Shown: one piece after another, positions 1-6,954 of the stretch | How positions within the stretch are numbered: position 1 is the first letter of the stretch | Layout of the letters: each line of letters starts with the position of its first letter | Assembly (NCBI RefSeq): GCF_943912555.1 | Contig: NZ_CALTUR010000040.1 | Span: forward strand, 1 to 13,553 | Reading direction: 5' to 3' | DNA from: an uncultured Streptococcus sp. | Lineage (GTDB): Bacteria; Bacillota; Bacilli; Lactobacillales; Streptococcaceae | Length of the DNA: 13,553 nt | Notes under the pieces: generated by a model | The model's database searches: none | Told to the model about the DNA's origin: nothing | Seen by the model: the letters and a program-made list of their open reading frames with translations, nothing else | Made by a program: the position numbers and the translations under genes

Positions 1-23
1 AGGCTTTTCTTTATATCTGTTTT

Positions 24-41
24 ATGTTATAATTATCACAA
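24..41 (+). promoter_or_regulatory. Extended -10 promoter of nirC/focA-like gene inside a Rex-like palindrome
   Basis: A perfect TATAAT at 28-33 is preceded by TG at 25-26, giving an extended -10. The -35 region near 5-10 (TTTTCT) is poor. The -10 lies inside an imperfect palindrome, ATGTTATAATTATCACAA (24-41), with 7 of 9 base pairs symmetric. It differs at two positions from TTGTGATAATTATCACAA, an ideal form of the Rex operator TTGTGA-N6-TCACAA. Repressor binding here would block RNA polymerase. The promoter is well supported; the identity of the regulator is inferred from memory of the Rex consensus. Confidence 0.6.
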
Positions 42-63
42 ATAAAAGTTTTAGGAGTTTATT

Positions 64-861
64 ATGGTTTCTTCAGAATTTATCTCAAAGATTGAATTTG
101 CTTGTAAGAAGAAAGAAAGTCTTTATAGCCAAAGCAAATTTAAGTATGCGATTCGTTCTATGTTTGCAGGTGCTTTTTTAACCTTCAGTACTGCTGCAGG
201 TGCAGTTGGTGCTGACTTGATTAATAAAATTGCACCAGGTAGTGGACGCTTCCTCTTCCCATTTGTCTTTGCTTGGGGCTTGGCATACATTGTTTTCTTG
301 AATGCCGAGTTGGTAACATCAAACATGATGTTCTTGACTGCTGGAAGTTTCTTGAAAAAAATCTCTTGGAGAAAAACAGCTGAGATTTTACTTTACTGTA
401 CCTTCTTCAACCTTATCGGAGCTTTGATAGCAGGTTGGGGCTTTGCTCACTCAGCAGCTTATGCACATCTGACACATGATAGCTTTATTTCAGGGGTTGT
501 TGAGATGAAGTTAGGCCGTTCAAATGAATTAGTCTTACTTGAGGCGATTTTGGCAAATATTTTCGTAAATATTGCGATTCTTTCATTTGTTTTGGTCAAA
601 GATGGTGGTGCCAAACTATGGCTTGTTTTGTCAGCAATTTACATGTTTGTATTCTTGACAAACGAGCACATTGCGGCGAACTTTGCTTCTTTCGCGATTG
701 TAAAATTCAGTGTTGCTGCGGATTCAATTGCTAACTTCGGTGTTGGAAATATGCTTCGTCATTGGGGTGTAACCTTCATCGGAAACTTAATTGGTGGTGG
801 TTTCTTGATGGGTCTTCCATACGCCTTCCTTAATAAAAATGAAGATACTTATGTAGATTAA
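64..861 (+). CDS. nirC: Formate/nitrite transporter (FNT) family channel
   Basis: This 265-residue protein has the length and pattern of the formate/nitrite channel family: a short cytoplasmic N-terminus, then about six hydrophobic segments, beginning near residues 30-50, 63-90, 105-130, 158-178, 184-205 and 233-255. Family landmarks are NAELVTSN (80-87), matching the usual GxELFTGN region, ILANIFVNIA (162-171), and NEHIAANF (200-207), matching EHSIANM, with H202 as the conserved central pore histidine. Such pentameric channels move formate, nitrite or related small anions across the membrane. Streptococci ferment through pyruvate formate-lyase, so formate export is my preferred role; nitrite cannot be excluded. 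The start is fixed by AGGAG at 53-57, six bases upstream. The gene is monocistronic, with its own promoter and terminator. focA is an equally reasonable name. The NA-S-N variant of the GxE-TGN loop is unusual. Confidence 0.85.
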   Translation: MVSSEFISKIEFACKKKESLYSQSKFKYAIRSMFAGAFLTFSTAAGAVGADLINKIAPGSGRFLFPFVFAWGLAYIVFLNAELVTSNMMFLTAGSFLKKISWRKTAEILLYCTFFNLIGALIAGWGFAHSAAYAHLTHDSFISGVVEMKLGRSNELVLLEAILANIFVNIAILSFVLVKDGGAKLWLVLSAIYMFVFLTNEHIAANFASFAIVKFSVAADSIANFGVGNMLRHWGVTFIGNLIGGGFLMGLPYAFLNKNEDTYVD

Positions 862-863
862 GA

Positions 864-900
864 AAATGAGCACGATTGAGTCGTGCCTTTTTCATTTTTA
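864..900 (+). terminator. Rho-independent terminator after nirC
   Basis: GCACGA (870-875) pairs with TCGTGC (881-886) around a 5-nt loop and is followed by CTTTTTCATTTTT. Flanking AAAATGA and TCATTTT could also pair around the stem, so it may work in both directions. It starts 2 nt after the stop codon. Confidence 0.85.
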
Positions 901-943
901 AAATAAGGTAATAGTTATTTATTATATCAAAATATAGAAAACT

Positions 944-977
944 AATATTGGTAAACTATACCATAAGGTGCTACAAT
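944..977 (+). promoter_or_regulatory. cysD/metY promoter with MET-box-like site
   Basis: The extended -10 is TG (969-970) plus TACAAT (972-977), and TTGGTA (948-953) lies 18 nt upstream as a possible -35. Bases 944-960 (AATATTGGTAAACTATA) share the complete right half, AAACTATA, and part of the left half of the streptococcal MET-box TATAGTTTNAAACTATA, recognised by the MtaR/CmhR type of LysR regulator. The site would overlap the -35. The promoter is fairly secure; the operator is a candidate only, since its left half is degenerate. Confidence 0.55.
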
Positions 978-1008
978 ATCTGTAATTAAATTATATGGAG
1001 GTCGCCTT

Positions 1009-2289
1009 ATGACTCGTGATTTTAAATTTGAAACTTTGCAACTACATGCTGGGCAAGTCGTTGATCCAGCGACCAAGTCTCGTGCAGTACCGATTTATCA
1101 AACAACATCCTTCGTTTTTGATGACACGCAGGAAGGTGCAGATTTGTTTGCCTTGAGAAAACCAGGCAATATCTATACTCGTATCACCAATCCTACAACA
1201 GCGGCATTTGAAGAAAGAATAGCTGCTCTTGAAGGTGGTGTTGGAGCACTAGCGACAGCATCAGGTATGGCTGCTGTAACCTACACTATTTTGGCGCTTG
1301 CCCATGCTGGTGACCATGTAGTAGCTGCTTCGACTATTTACGGTGGAACCTTCAATCTCTTGAAAGAAACCCTTCCTCGTTATGGAATCACAACAACCTT
1401 TGTGGATGTGGATAATTTAGAGGAAGTGGAAGCAGCTATCAATGACAATACTAAGCTTGTCTTGATTGAAACCTTGGGCAACCCCTTGATTAACATTCCA
1501 GACCTGGAAAAATTGGCTGAGATTGCTCATAAGCATCAGATTCCACTCGTTTCAGATAATACCTTTGCAACACCTTATTTGATTAACGTTTTTTCTCACG
1601 GTGTAGATATTGCCATTCACTCTGCGACTAAGTTTATCGGTGGGCATGGTACGACTATTGGAGGAGTGATTGTCGATAGCGGTCGTTTTGACTGGGCGGC
1701 TTCAGGGAAATTCCCTCAATTTGTTGACGAGGATCCAAGCTATCACAACTTGAGCTATACTCGTGATGTGGGTGCAGCAGCCTTTGTTATCGCTGTTCGT
1801 GTCCAATTGCTTCGTGATACAGGTGCAGCCTTGTCACCATTTAATGCCTTCCTCTTGCTTCAAGGACTTGAAACCCTTTCACTTCGTGTGGAACGCCATG
1901 TGGAAAATGCTGAGAAAATTGTTGATTTTCTTGTCAATCATCCTAAGGTAGAAAAGGTCAATTATCCAAAACTAGCAGATAGTCCTTACCATGCCTTGGC
2001 TGAGAAATACTTGCCAAAAGGTGTGGGCTCCATCTTTACCTTCCATGTCAAAGGTGGGGAGACAGAAGCACGCAAGGTAATTGATCATTTAGAAATCTTC
2101 TCTGACCTTGCGAACGTGGCAGATGCAAAATCGCTTGTTGTCCATCCAGCCACAACCACTCACGGTCAGTTGTCAGAAAAAGACCTAGAAGCAGCAGGTG
2201 TCACACCAAACCAAATTCGTTTGTCAATCGGACTTGAAAATGTAGAGGATTTGATTGAAGACTTGCGCTTAGCCTTGGAAAAAATTTAA
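1009..2289 (+). CDS. cysD: O-acetylhomoserine sulfhydrylase (aminocarboxypropyltransferase)
   Basis: This cytosolic, PLP-dependent Cys/Met-metabolism enzyme of 426 residues has the usual MetY-type length. It replaces the acetyl group of O-acetylhomoserine with sulfide or a thiol to give homocysteine (methionine branch); some homologues also act on O-acetylserine. Visible motifs are YTRITNPT (56-63, phosphate-cofactor contact), SGM (85-87), SDNTFATP (182-189, D183 expected to hold the pyridine nitrogen) and SATKFIGGHG (205-214), with K208 as the Schiff-base lysine. The long insert after the lysine (roughly 220-250), with AASGKFPQF, separates this group from the shorter cystathionine gamma-synthase/lyases. 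The start is supported by GGAGG at 997-1001, seven bases upstream. The gene stands alone between a promoter with a MET-box-like site and a strong terminator. Pneumococcal annotation often calls it cysD; metY is the functional synonym. Confidence 0.9.
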   Translation: MTRDFKFETLQLHAGQVVDPATKSRAVPIYQTTSFVFDDTQEGADLFALRKPGNIYTRITNPTTAAFEERIAALEGGVGALATASGMAAVTYTILALAHAGDHVVAASTIYGGTFNLLKETLPRYGITTTFVDVDNLEEVEAAINDNTKLVLIETLGNPLINIPDLEKLAEIAHKHQIPLVSDNTFATPYLINVFSHGVDIAIHSATKFIGGHGTTIGGVIVDSGRFDWAASGKFPQFVDEDPSYHNLSYTRDVGAAAFVIAVRVQLLRDTGAALSPFNAFLLLQGLETLSLRVERHVENAEKIVDFLVNHPKVEKVNYPKLADSPYHALAEKYLPKGVGSIFTFHVKGGETEARKVIDHLEIFSDLANVADAKSLVVHPATTTHGQLSEKDLEAAGVTPNQIRLSIGLENVEDLIEDLRLALEKI

Positions 2290-2302
2290 AGAAACAGAAG
2301 AT

Positions 2303-2330
2303 AAACAGTGGGTTTCGACTCACTGTTTTT
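2303..2330 (+). terminator. Strong terminator after cysD with UUCG tetraloop
   Basis: AAACAGTG (2303-2310) pairs with CACTGTTT (2321-2328). The stem continues inward with G-U, G-C and U-A pairs to a UUCG tetraloop (2314-2317), giving about 11 bp, and a T tract follows. The T tract runs straight into the next gene's promoter region. Confidence 0.92.
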
Positions 2331-2355
2331 GATTTTCCCTTAGGCATGATATAAT
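2329..2355 (+). promoter_or_regulatory. Extended -10 promoter for the DUF2130 gene (and probably truB)
   Basis: TATAAT at 2350-2355 is preceded by TG at 2347-2348, giving an extended -10. The nearest -35-like hexamer, TTGATT (2329-2334), sits 15 nt upstream, short of ideal, and it overlaps the T tract of the cysD terminator. Transcription should begin near 2362, and AGAGGA at 2374-2379 serves the start codon. Confidence 0.7.
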
Positions 2356-2384
2356 GGTTACAGAAGTCTAGAAAGAGGAACGAT

Positions 2385-3659
2385 ATGAACGAAATCAAAT
2401 GCCCCAACTGTGGGGAAGTCTTTACAGTAAATGAAAGTCAGTATGCTGAACTTTTGTCCCAAGTGAGAACAGCAGAGTTTGATAAGGAACTACACGATCG
2501 CATGAAGCAGGAACTGGCCTTGGCTGAGCAAAAGGCCATGAATGAACAACAGTCTAAACTAGCTCAAAAAGACCAAGAAATTGCTCAATTACAGAGTCAA
2601 ATCCAAAACTTTGATACAGAAAAAGAATTGGCCAAGAAAGAGGTTGAACAGACAAGCCATGAGGCCTTATTAGCAAAGGATAAGGAAGTACAGGCCTTGG
2701 AAAACCAATTGGCCACCTTGCGTTTGGAACATGAAAATCAACTACAGAAGACCCTCTCTGACCTAGAAAAAGAACGAGACCAGGTTAAAAATCAGCTTCT
2801 CTTGCAAGAAAAAGAAAATGAGCTTTCTCTTGCTTCAGTTAAACAAAACTACGAAGCCCAGCTCAAAGCAGCCAGTGAACAAGTTGAATTTTACAAGAAT
2901 TTCAAGGCTCAACAATCTACAAAAGCCATCGGGGAAAGTCTGGAACAGTATGCAGAGAGTGAGTTTAACAAGGTCCGTAGTTTTGCTTTTCCCAATGCCT
3001 ACTTTGAGAAGGATAACAAGGTCTCTGCGCGTGGGTCTAAGGGTGACTTTATCTTCCGTGAATGTGATGAAAATGGGGTCGAAATTATTTCCATCATGTT
3101 CGAGATGAAAAATGAAGCGGACGGAACAGAGAAGAAGCACAAGAATGCAGATTTTTACAAGGAATTGGACAAGGATCGTCGTGAAAAAAACTGTGAATAT
3201 GCTGTTTTGGTGTCTATGCTTGAGGCTGATAACGACTACTTTAACACAGGGATTGTTGATGTGAGTCACGAGTATGAGAAGATGTATGTGGTTCGTCCTC
3301 AATTCTTTATCCAGTTGATTGGGCTCTTGCGAAATGCGGCGCTTAATTCCCTAAAATACAAACAAGAATTGGCCTTGGTTCGCGAACAAAATATTGATAT
3401 TACACATTTTGAGGAAGATTTGGATGCCTTTAAGCTAGCTTTTGCTAAAAACTATCATTCAGCTTCGATCAACTTTGGTAAGGCTATTGATGAAATCGAC
3501 AAGGCCATCAAACGCATGGAAGAGGTCAAGAAGTTCCTAACCACATCCGAAAACCAACTCCGTCTAGCTAACAACAAATTGGAAGATGTTTCGGTCAAAA
3601 AATTGACTCGAAAAAATCCAACCATGAAAGCGAAATTTGAAGCTCTGAAGGGGGAGTGA
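2385..3659 (+). CDS. DUF2130 family protein: zinc-ribbon-like tip, coiled coil, nuclease-like C-terminal domain
   Basis: This is a cytosolic protein of 424 residues with no signal peptide or membrane segment. Residues 1-12 hold a CPNC knuckle (C6, C9), but no second cysteine pair follows nearby. Residues about 25-178 are rich in Glu, Gln, Lys and Leu with heptad-like spacing, a long coiled coil. The globular part (about 180-330) matches the DUF2130 family as I remember it and contains GSKGDFIF (217-224), MFEMKNE (238-244) and EYAVLVS (271-277). D221, E240 and K242 are spaced like the D...ExK active site of PD-(D/E)XK nucleases, with E184/E187 in a preceding helix. A second helical region (about 340-400) closes the protein. 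Function is unknown; a DNA-processing role is inferred only from this pattern. The start has AGAGGA five bases upstream. truB follows after 10 nt, so the two are probably cotranscribed. Confidence 0.8.
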   Translation: MNEIKCPNCGEVFTVNESQYAELLSQVRTAEFDKELHDRMKQELALAEQKAMNEQQSKLAQKDQEIAQLQSQIQNFDTEKELAKKEVEQTSHEALLAKDKEVQALENQLATLRLEHENQLQKTLSDLEKERDQVKNQLLLQEKENELSLASVKQNYEAQLKAASEQVEFYKNFKAQQSTKAIGESLEQYAESEFNKVRSFAFPNAYFEKDNKVSARGSKGDFIFRECDENGVEIISIMFEMKNEADGTEKKHKNADFYKELDKDRREKNCEYAVLVSMLEADNDYFNTGIVDVSHEYEKMYVVRPQFFIQLIGLLRNAALNSLKYKQELALVREQNIDITHFEEDLDAFKLAFAKNYHSASINFGKAIDEIDKAIKRMEEVKKFLTTSENQLRLANNKLEDVSVKKLTRKNPTMKAKFEALKGE

Positions 3660-3669
3660 GAAAGCAAAA

Positions 3670-4548
3670 ATGAACGGTATTATTAACTTAAAAAAAGAAG
3701 TAGGTATGACCTCGCATGATGTGGTTTTTAAACTGCGTAAGATTTTGGGAACCAAGAAAATTGGTCATGGTGGAACCTTGGATCCAGATGTAGTGGGTGT
3801 TTTGCCGATTGCAGTTGGGAAGGCGACACGCATGGTCGAGTTCATGCAGGATGAGGGCAAGGTCTATGAGGGGGAAATCACTCTGGGCTATTCAACGACG
3901 ACTGAGGATGCCAGTGGGGAAGTGGTCTCAGAGACACCTGTTTTGTCACCTTTGAATGAAACCATTATCGATGAAGCGATTGCAAGCTTGACTGGGTCTA
4001 TTACCCAAATTCCGCCTATGTATTCGGCTGTCAAGGTCAATGGTCGTAAGCTCTATGAGTATGCACGTGCAGGTCAGGAAGTGGAGCGTCCAGAACGTCA
4101 GGTGACCATTTATCAATTTGAGCGAACAAGTCCGATTTCTTATGAGAGAGAACTTGCAAGATTCACATTTCGTGTAAAATGCAGTAAGGGGACTTACATC
4201 CGTACCTTGTCAGTTGACTTAGGAGAAAAACTTGGTTATGCTGCTCATATGTCTCATCTGACTCGAACTAGTGCAGCTGGTTTACAGCTAGAAGACGCTC
4301 TTACCTTGGAAGAAATTGCTGAAAAAGTGGAGGCTGGTCAATTGGACTTTCTCCATCCTCTAGAGATTGGGATAGGCGACCTTGTCAAAGTTTTCCTAAC
4401 TCAAGAAGAGGCTACAGAAGTACGCTTTGGTCGTTTTATCGAGCTCGACCAAACAGAACAAGAATTAGCTGCCTTTGAAGGCGATAAATTGTTAGCCATT
4501 CTAGAAAAACGGGACAATCTCTACAAGCCAAGGAAGGTTTTTAGCTAG
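3670..4548 (+). CDS. truB: tRNA pseudouridine(55) synthase TruB
   Basis: TruB converts U55 in the T-arm of elongator tRNAs to pseudouridine, a nearly universal modification, and also helps tRNA fold. At 292 residues it has normal length. The catalytic motif [15 protein letters not shown] lies at 32-46 with D38 as the nucleophilic aspartate. [20 protein letters not shown] (64-83) and [20 protein letters not shown] (about 170-189) are further family blocks, and a short C-terminal PUA-like part follows residue 230. The start lies 10 nt after the DUF2130 stop. The best Shine-Dalgarno-like run (GGGGAG, 3651-3656) is rather far upstream, so translation is probably coupled to the upstream gene. In many Firmicutes ribF lies next to truB; here the next gene is udk instead. 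Confidence 0.95.
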   Translation: MNGIINLKKEVGMTSHDVVFKLRKILGTKKIGHGGTLDPDVVGVLPIAVGKATRMVEFMQDEGKVYEGEITLGYSTTTEDASGEVVSETPVLSPLNETIIDEAIASLTGSITQIPPMYSAVKVNGRKLYEYARAGQEVERPERQVTIYQFERTSPISYERELARFTFRVKCSKGTYIRTLSVDLGEKLGYAAHMSHLTRTSAAGLQLEDALTLEEIAEKVEAGQLDFLHPLEIGIGDLVKVFLTQEEATEVRFGRFIELDQTEQELAAFEGDKLLAILEKRDNLYKPRKVFS

Positions 4549-4602
4549 TCTAACTGAGGTGTAGGGAGTGTTGTTTCCCCTAGACTATTCAAACCAGACT
4601 AT
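4546..4602 (+). repeat. Inverted and direct heptamer repeats between truB and udk
   Basis: TAGTCTA (4546-4552, starting on the truB stop codon) is complementary to TAGACTA (4581-4587). Inside them TAGGG (4562-4566) and CCCTA (4578-4582) can pair. AGACTAT recurs directly at 4582-4588 and 4596-4602. No T tract follows, so this is not a standard terminator. It may be an RNA hairpin or a regulator site upstream of the udk promoter, or chance. Confidence 0.35.
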
Positions 4603-4619
4603 AAATTTTGCAAAAATTA

Positions 4620-4628
4620 TGATAGAAT
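4620..4628 (+). promoter_or_regulatory. Extended -10 promoter of udk
   Basis: TG (4620-4621), one spacer base, then TAGAAT (4623-4628) form an extended -10. No convincing -35 is seen at the right distance. The expected start near 4635 leaves a leader of about 23 nt ending in GGAGG (4648-4652), five bases from the udk ATG. Confidence 0.6.
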
Positions 4629-4657
4629 AGACCACGGATAAAAAAACGGAGGATAGC

Positions 4658-5296
4658 ATGCAAAATAGACCAATCATTATCGGAGTGACAGGTGGTTCTG
4701 GTGGAGGAAAAACCAGTGTTTCAAGAGCCATTTTATCGCACTTTCCTGATGAAAAGATTTCCATGATTGAGCATGATTCATACTACAAGGATCAGTCTCA
4801 CTTGACCTTTGAAGAGCGTGTCAAAACCAACTATGACCATCCTTTCGCCTTTGATACAGACTTGATGATCGAGCAGATTAAGGAATTGTTGGCGGGTCGT
4901 CCAGTGGACATTCCGACTTACGACTATACAGAGCATACACGAAGCAACAAGACCTATCGTCAAGAGCCTCAAGATGTCTTTATCGTTGAGGGGATTTTGG
5001 TCTTGGAGGACAAGCGTCTGCGCGATTTGATGGATATCAAGATTTTTGTGGATACGGATGACGATGTGCGCATTATTCGTCGGATCAAGCGTGATATGGA
5101 AGAGCGTGGCCGTAGCCTTGATAGCGTTATTGACCAGTATTTAGGTGTGGTCAAGCCCATGTACCATCAGTTTATCGAGCCGACCAAGCGTTATGCTGAT
5201 ATCGTCATTCCTGAGGGAGTCAGCAATACCGTGGCTATTGACCTGTTGACGACTAAGATTGCAAAGATTTTGGAAGAAGCCCGAAATAGTAAATAA
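4658..5296 (+). CDS. udk: Uridine/cytidine kinase
   Basis: Udk phosphorylates uridine or cytidine to UMP or CMP using a nucleoside triphosphate, in pyrimidine salvage in the cytosol. The 212-residue protein has normal family length. The P-loop GGSGGGKT is at 12-19. EHDSYYKD (38-45) carries D40, the expected general base. NYDHP (58-62) and PTYDY (86-90) contact the nucleoside, FIVEGIL (108-114) supplies the Walker-B-like strand, and RRIKRD (141-146) is the arginine-rich lid. The start is supported by a strong GGAGG at 4648-4652. The gene has its own promoter and terminator and so looks monocistronic, although no clear terminator separates it from truB and some readthrough is likely. Confidence 0.95.
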   Translation: MQNRPIIIGVTGGSGGGKTSVSRAILSHFPDEKISMIEHDSYYKDQSHLTFEERVKTNYDHPFAFDTDLMIEQIKELLAGRPVDIPTYDYTEHTRSNKTYRQEPQDVFIVEGILVLEDKRLRDLMDIKIFVDTDDDVRIIRRIKRDMEERGRSLDSVIDQYLGVVKPMYHQFIEPTKRYADIVIPEGVSNTVAIDLLTTKIAKILEEARNSK

Positions 5297-5304
5297 TTAG
5301 ATAT

Positions 5305-5326
5305 GGAGGCCTTGCCTCCTTTTTCT
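5305..5326 (+). terminator. Terminator after udk
   Basis: GGAGGC (5305-5310) pairs with GCCTCC (5314-5319) around a 3-nt loop and is followed by TTTTTCTATTTTT. The stop codon lies only 8 nt upstream of the stem. It separates udk from the xseA promoter. Confidence 0.88.
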
Positions 5327-5374
5327 ATTTTTCCCTCATAATGGTACATAAATGAAGATTTTTAGGCATATTTT

Positions 5375-5383
5375 TGGTATAAT
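5375..5383 (+). promoter_or_regulatory. Extended -10 promoter of the xseA-recN operon
   Basis: TG (5375-5376), one base, then a perfect TATAAT (5378-5383). No good -35 lies 16-18 nt upstream. Transcription should start around 5390, very close to an ATG at 5391. This is the only clear promoter I see upstream of the seven-gene cluster. Confidence 0.7.
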
Positions 5384-5390
5384 AATACTC

Positions 5391-5414
5391 ATGGAAAAGC
5401 AAGAAAATGAATAG
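5391..5414 (+). CDS. Possible leaderless heptapeptide ORF upstream of xseA
   Basis: ATG at 5391 opens a seven-codon frame (MEKQENE, stop TAG at 5412-5414). It begins at about the predicted transcription start, so it would be read without a leader, and it has no Shine-Dalgarno sequence. It ends 9 nt before the xseA ATG, where it could affect initiation. It may equally be chance; I see no attenuator hairpin. Confidence 0.15.
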   Translation: MEKQENE

Positions 5415-5423
5415 TAGGTGAAG

Positions 5424-6764
5424 ATGGAAAAGTATTTATCAGTAACAACTTTGACCAAGTATCTGAAAATGAAATTCGATAAAGACCCTTACTTGGAACG
5501 GGTCTATTTAACTGGTCAAGTTTCCAACTTTCGTAAACGACCTACTCACCAATATTTCTCCCTAAAAGATGACCATGCAGTTATCCAAGCGACCATCTGG
5601 TCTGGGATTTATCAGAAATTAGGCTTCGACCTGGAAGAAGGAATGAAGATCAATGTTGTTGGGCGTGTTCAGATTTATGAGCCGAGTGGTAGCTACTCCA
5701 TTATCATTGAAAAGGCAGAGCCTGATGGAGTTGGTGCGCTTGCGATTCAGTTTGAACAACTCAAGAAAAAATTGACGGAAGAAGGACTGTTTCAAGAACG
5801 CTTCAAGCAACCTCTGCCCCAGTTTTCAAAGAGAATTGGTGTAGTAACCAGTCGCAGTGGAGCCGTTATTCGAGATATTATCACGACCGTCAGCAGGCGA
5901 TTTCCAGGTGTCGATATTCTTCTTTATCCGACAAAGGTTCAAGGTGAAGGCTCTGCGGAGGAAATTGCTTGTAATATTGCGCGTGCTAATCAACGAGACG
6001 ATTTGGACTTGTTGATTATTGGTCGTGGTGGAGGTTCCATCGAGGATCTCTGGGCCTTTAACGAAGAAATTGTGGTACGAGCTATTTTTGAATCTCGTTT
6101 GCCAATCATTTCTAGTGTAGGGCATGAGACGGATGTGACCTTGGCAGATTTTGTTGCAGATAGACGGGCTGCGACGCCTACAGCGGCAGCTGAACTAGCA
6201 ACACCTGTGACCAAGTTGGATGTATTGGCTCATTTGCAAAATCAGGAAAAACGGATGGCAACGGCAGTTCGAAATGTCCTATCGAAGAAACAAGAAGCTT
6301 TGAAAAAATGCAGTCAGTCTGTTATCTTTAGACAACCAGAACGTTTGTATGATGGCTATTTGCAACGCTTGGATCAACTGCAATTGCGTTTGAAACAAAG
6401 TTTGCGAACACGGATTTCTGATAACAAACAAGTCGTCCAAGCAAGGACGCATCGACTGGTTCAATTATCACCTGTTACTAAAATTCAACGTTATCAAGAT
6501 CGTCTAGGTCAGTTGGATAAGCTCCTACGTAGCCAAATGGCGCTGGTTTATGATTCTAAGGTTGCTGAAGTCAAGCGACTTTCAGAAGCCTTGCTCATGT
6601 TGGATACCAGTCGAATCGTGGCGCGTGGTTATGCAATTGTCAAAAAAGAAGAGTCCGTAGTTGATTCGGTTGAAAATTTGAAGAAGAAAGACCAAGTAAC
6701 GATTTTGATGCGAGATGGTCAAGTAGAATTAGAGGTTAAAGATGTCAAAACAAAAGAAATTTGA
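5424..6764 (+). CDS. xseA: Exodeoxyribonuclease VII large subunit
   Basis: ExoVII degrades single-stranded DNA from both ends to short oligonucleotides; XseA is the catalytic subunit. I start at the ATG at 5424 (446 residues, [10 protein letters not shown]) rather than the in-frame GTG at 5418. The family begins with this sequence, and the AGG at 5416-5418 can only be the ribosome-binding site if it lies upstream of the start. Residues 1-100 form the OB-fold DNA-binding domain. The catalytic core holds D151, GRGGGS (200-205, R201), GHETD (233-237) and [12 protein letters not shown] (246-257). D151, R201, H234 and D237 correspond, at a constant offset of four, to E. coli XseA residues I recall as essential. 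The remainder (about 270-400) is a long helical coiled coil that binds XseB copies. The 3' end overlaps xseB by 23 nt. Confidence 0.95.
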   Translation: MEKYLSVTTLTKYLKMKFDKDPYLERVYLTGQVSNFRKRPTHQYFSLKDDHAVIQATIWSGIYQKLGFDLEEGMKINVVGRVQIYEPSGSYSIIIEKAEPDGVGALAIQFEQLKKKLTEEGLFQERFKQPLPQFSKRIGVVTSRSGAVIRDIITTVSRRFPGVDILLYPTKVQGEGSAEEIACNIARANQRDDLDLLIIGRGGGSIEDLWAFNEEIVVRAIFESRLPIISSVGHETDVTLADFVADRRAATPTAAAELATPVTKLDVLAHLQNQEKRMATAVRNVLSKKQEALKKCSQSVIFRQPERLYDGYLQRLDQLQLRLKQSLRTRISDNKQVVQARTHRLVQLSPVTKIQRYQDRLGQLDKLLRSQMALVYDSKVAEVKRLSEALLMLDTSRIVARGYAIVKKEESVVDSVENLKKKDQVTILMRDGQVELEVKDVKTKEI

Positions 6765-6954
6765 GGAAAATCTAGCAGAACTGGAGACTATTGTCCAAAG
6801 TTTGGAAAATGGTGAAATTGCTCTGGAAGATGCGATTGCTGCCTTTCAAAAGGGCATGGTCTTGTCAAAAGAGCTCCAAGCTACGCTAGACAAGGCTGAA
6901 AAGACTTTGGTCAAGGTTATGCAAGAAGACGGAACAGAAAGTGATTTTGAATGA
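6742..6954 (+). CDS. xseB: Exodeoxyribonuclease VII small subunit
   Basis: XseB is a small, helical, non-catalytic subunit; several copies bind the coiled coil of XseA. The 70-residue length is normal, and the family pattern is clear in [19 protein letters not shown] (6-24) and [11 protein letters not shown] (29-39), which form a two-helix hairpin. The ATG lies inside the end of xseA (23-nt overlap, different frame) with AGAGG at 6731-6735 six bases upstream. The stop overlaps the ispA start as ATGA. These overlaps suggest coupled translation. Confidence 0.95.
   Translation: MSKQKKFEENLAELETIVQSLENGEIALEDAIAAFQKGMVLSKELQATLDKAEKTLVKVMQEDGTESDFE

Noticed and set aside
2835..3302. 155-codon open frame on the minus strand inside the DUF2130 gene
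   Set aside because: It lies wholly within a recognised coding region, its translation looks like low-complexity hydrophobic shadow sequence, and no promoter or ribosome-binding site supports it.
4546..4587. Hairpin after truB as a Rho-independent terminator
   Set aside because: The stem is imperfect and no T tract follows, so it is listed only as a repeat.
5418..5423. GTG start for xseA two codons upstream of the ATG
   Set aside because: The GTG overlaps the AGGTGA that serves as ribosome-binding site, and the family begins MEKYLS at the ATG.
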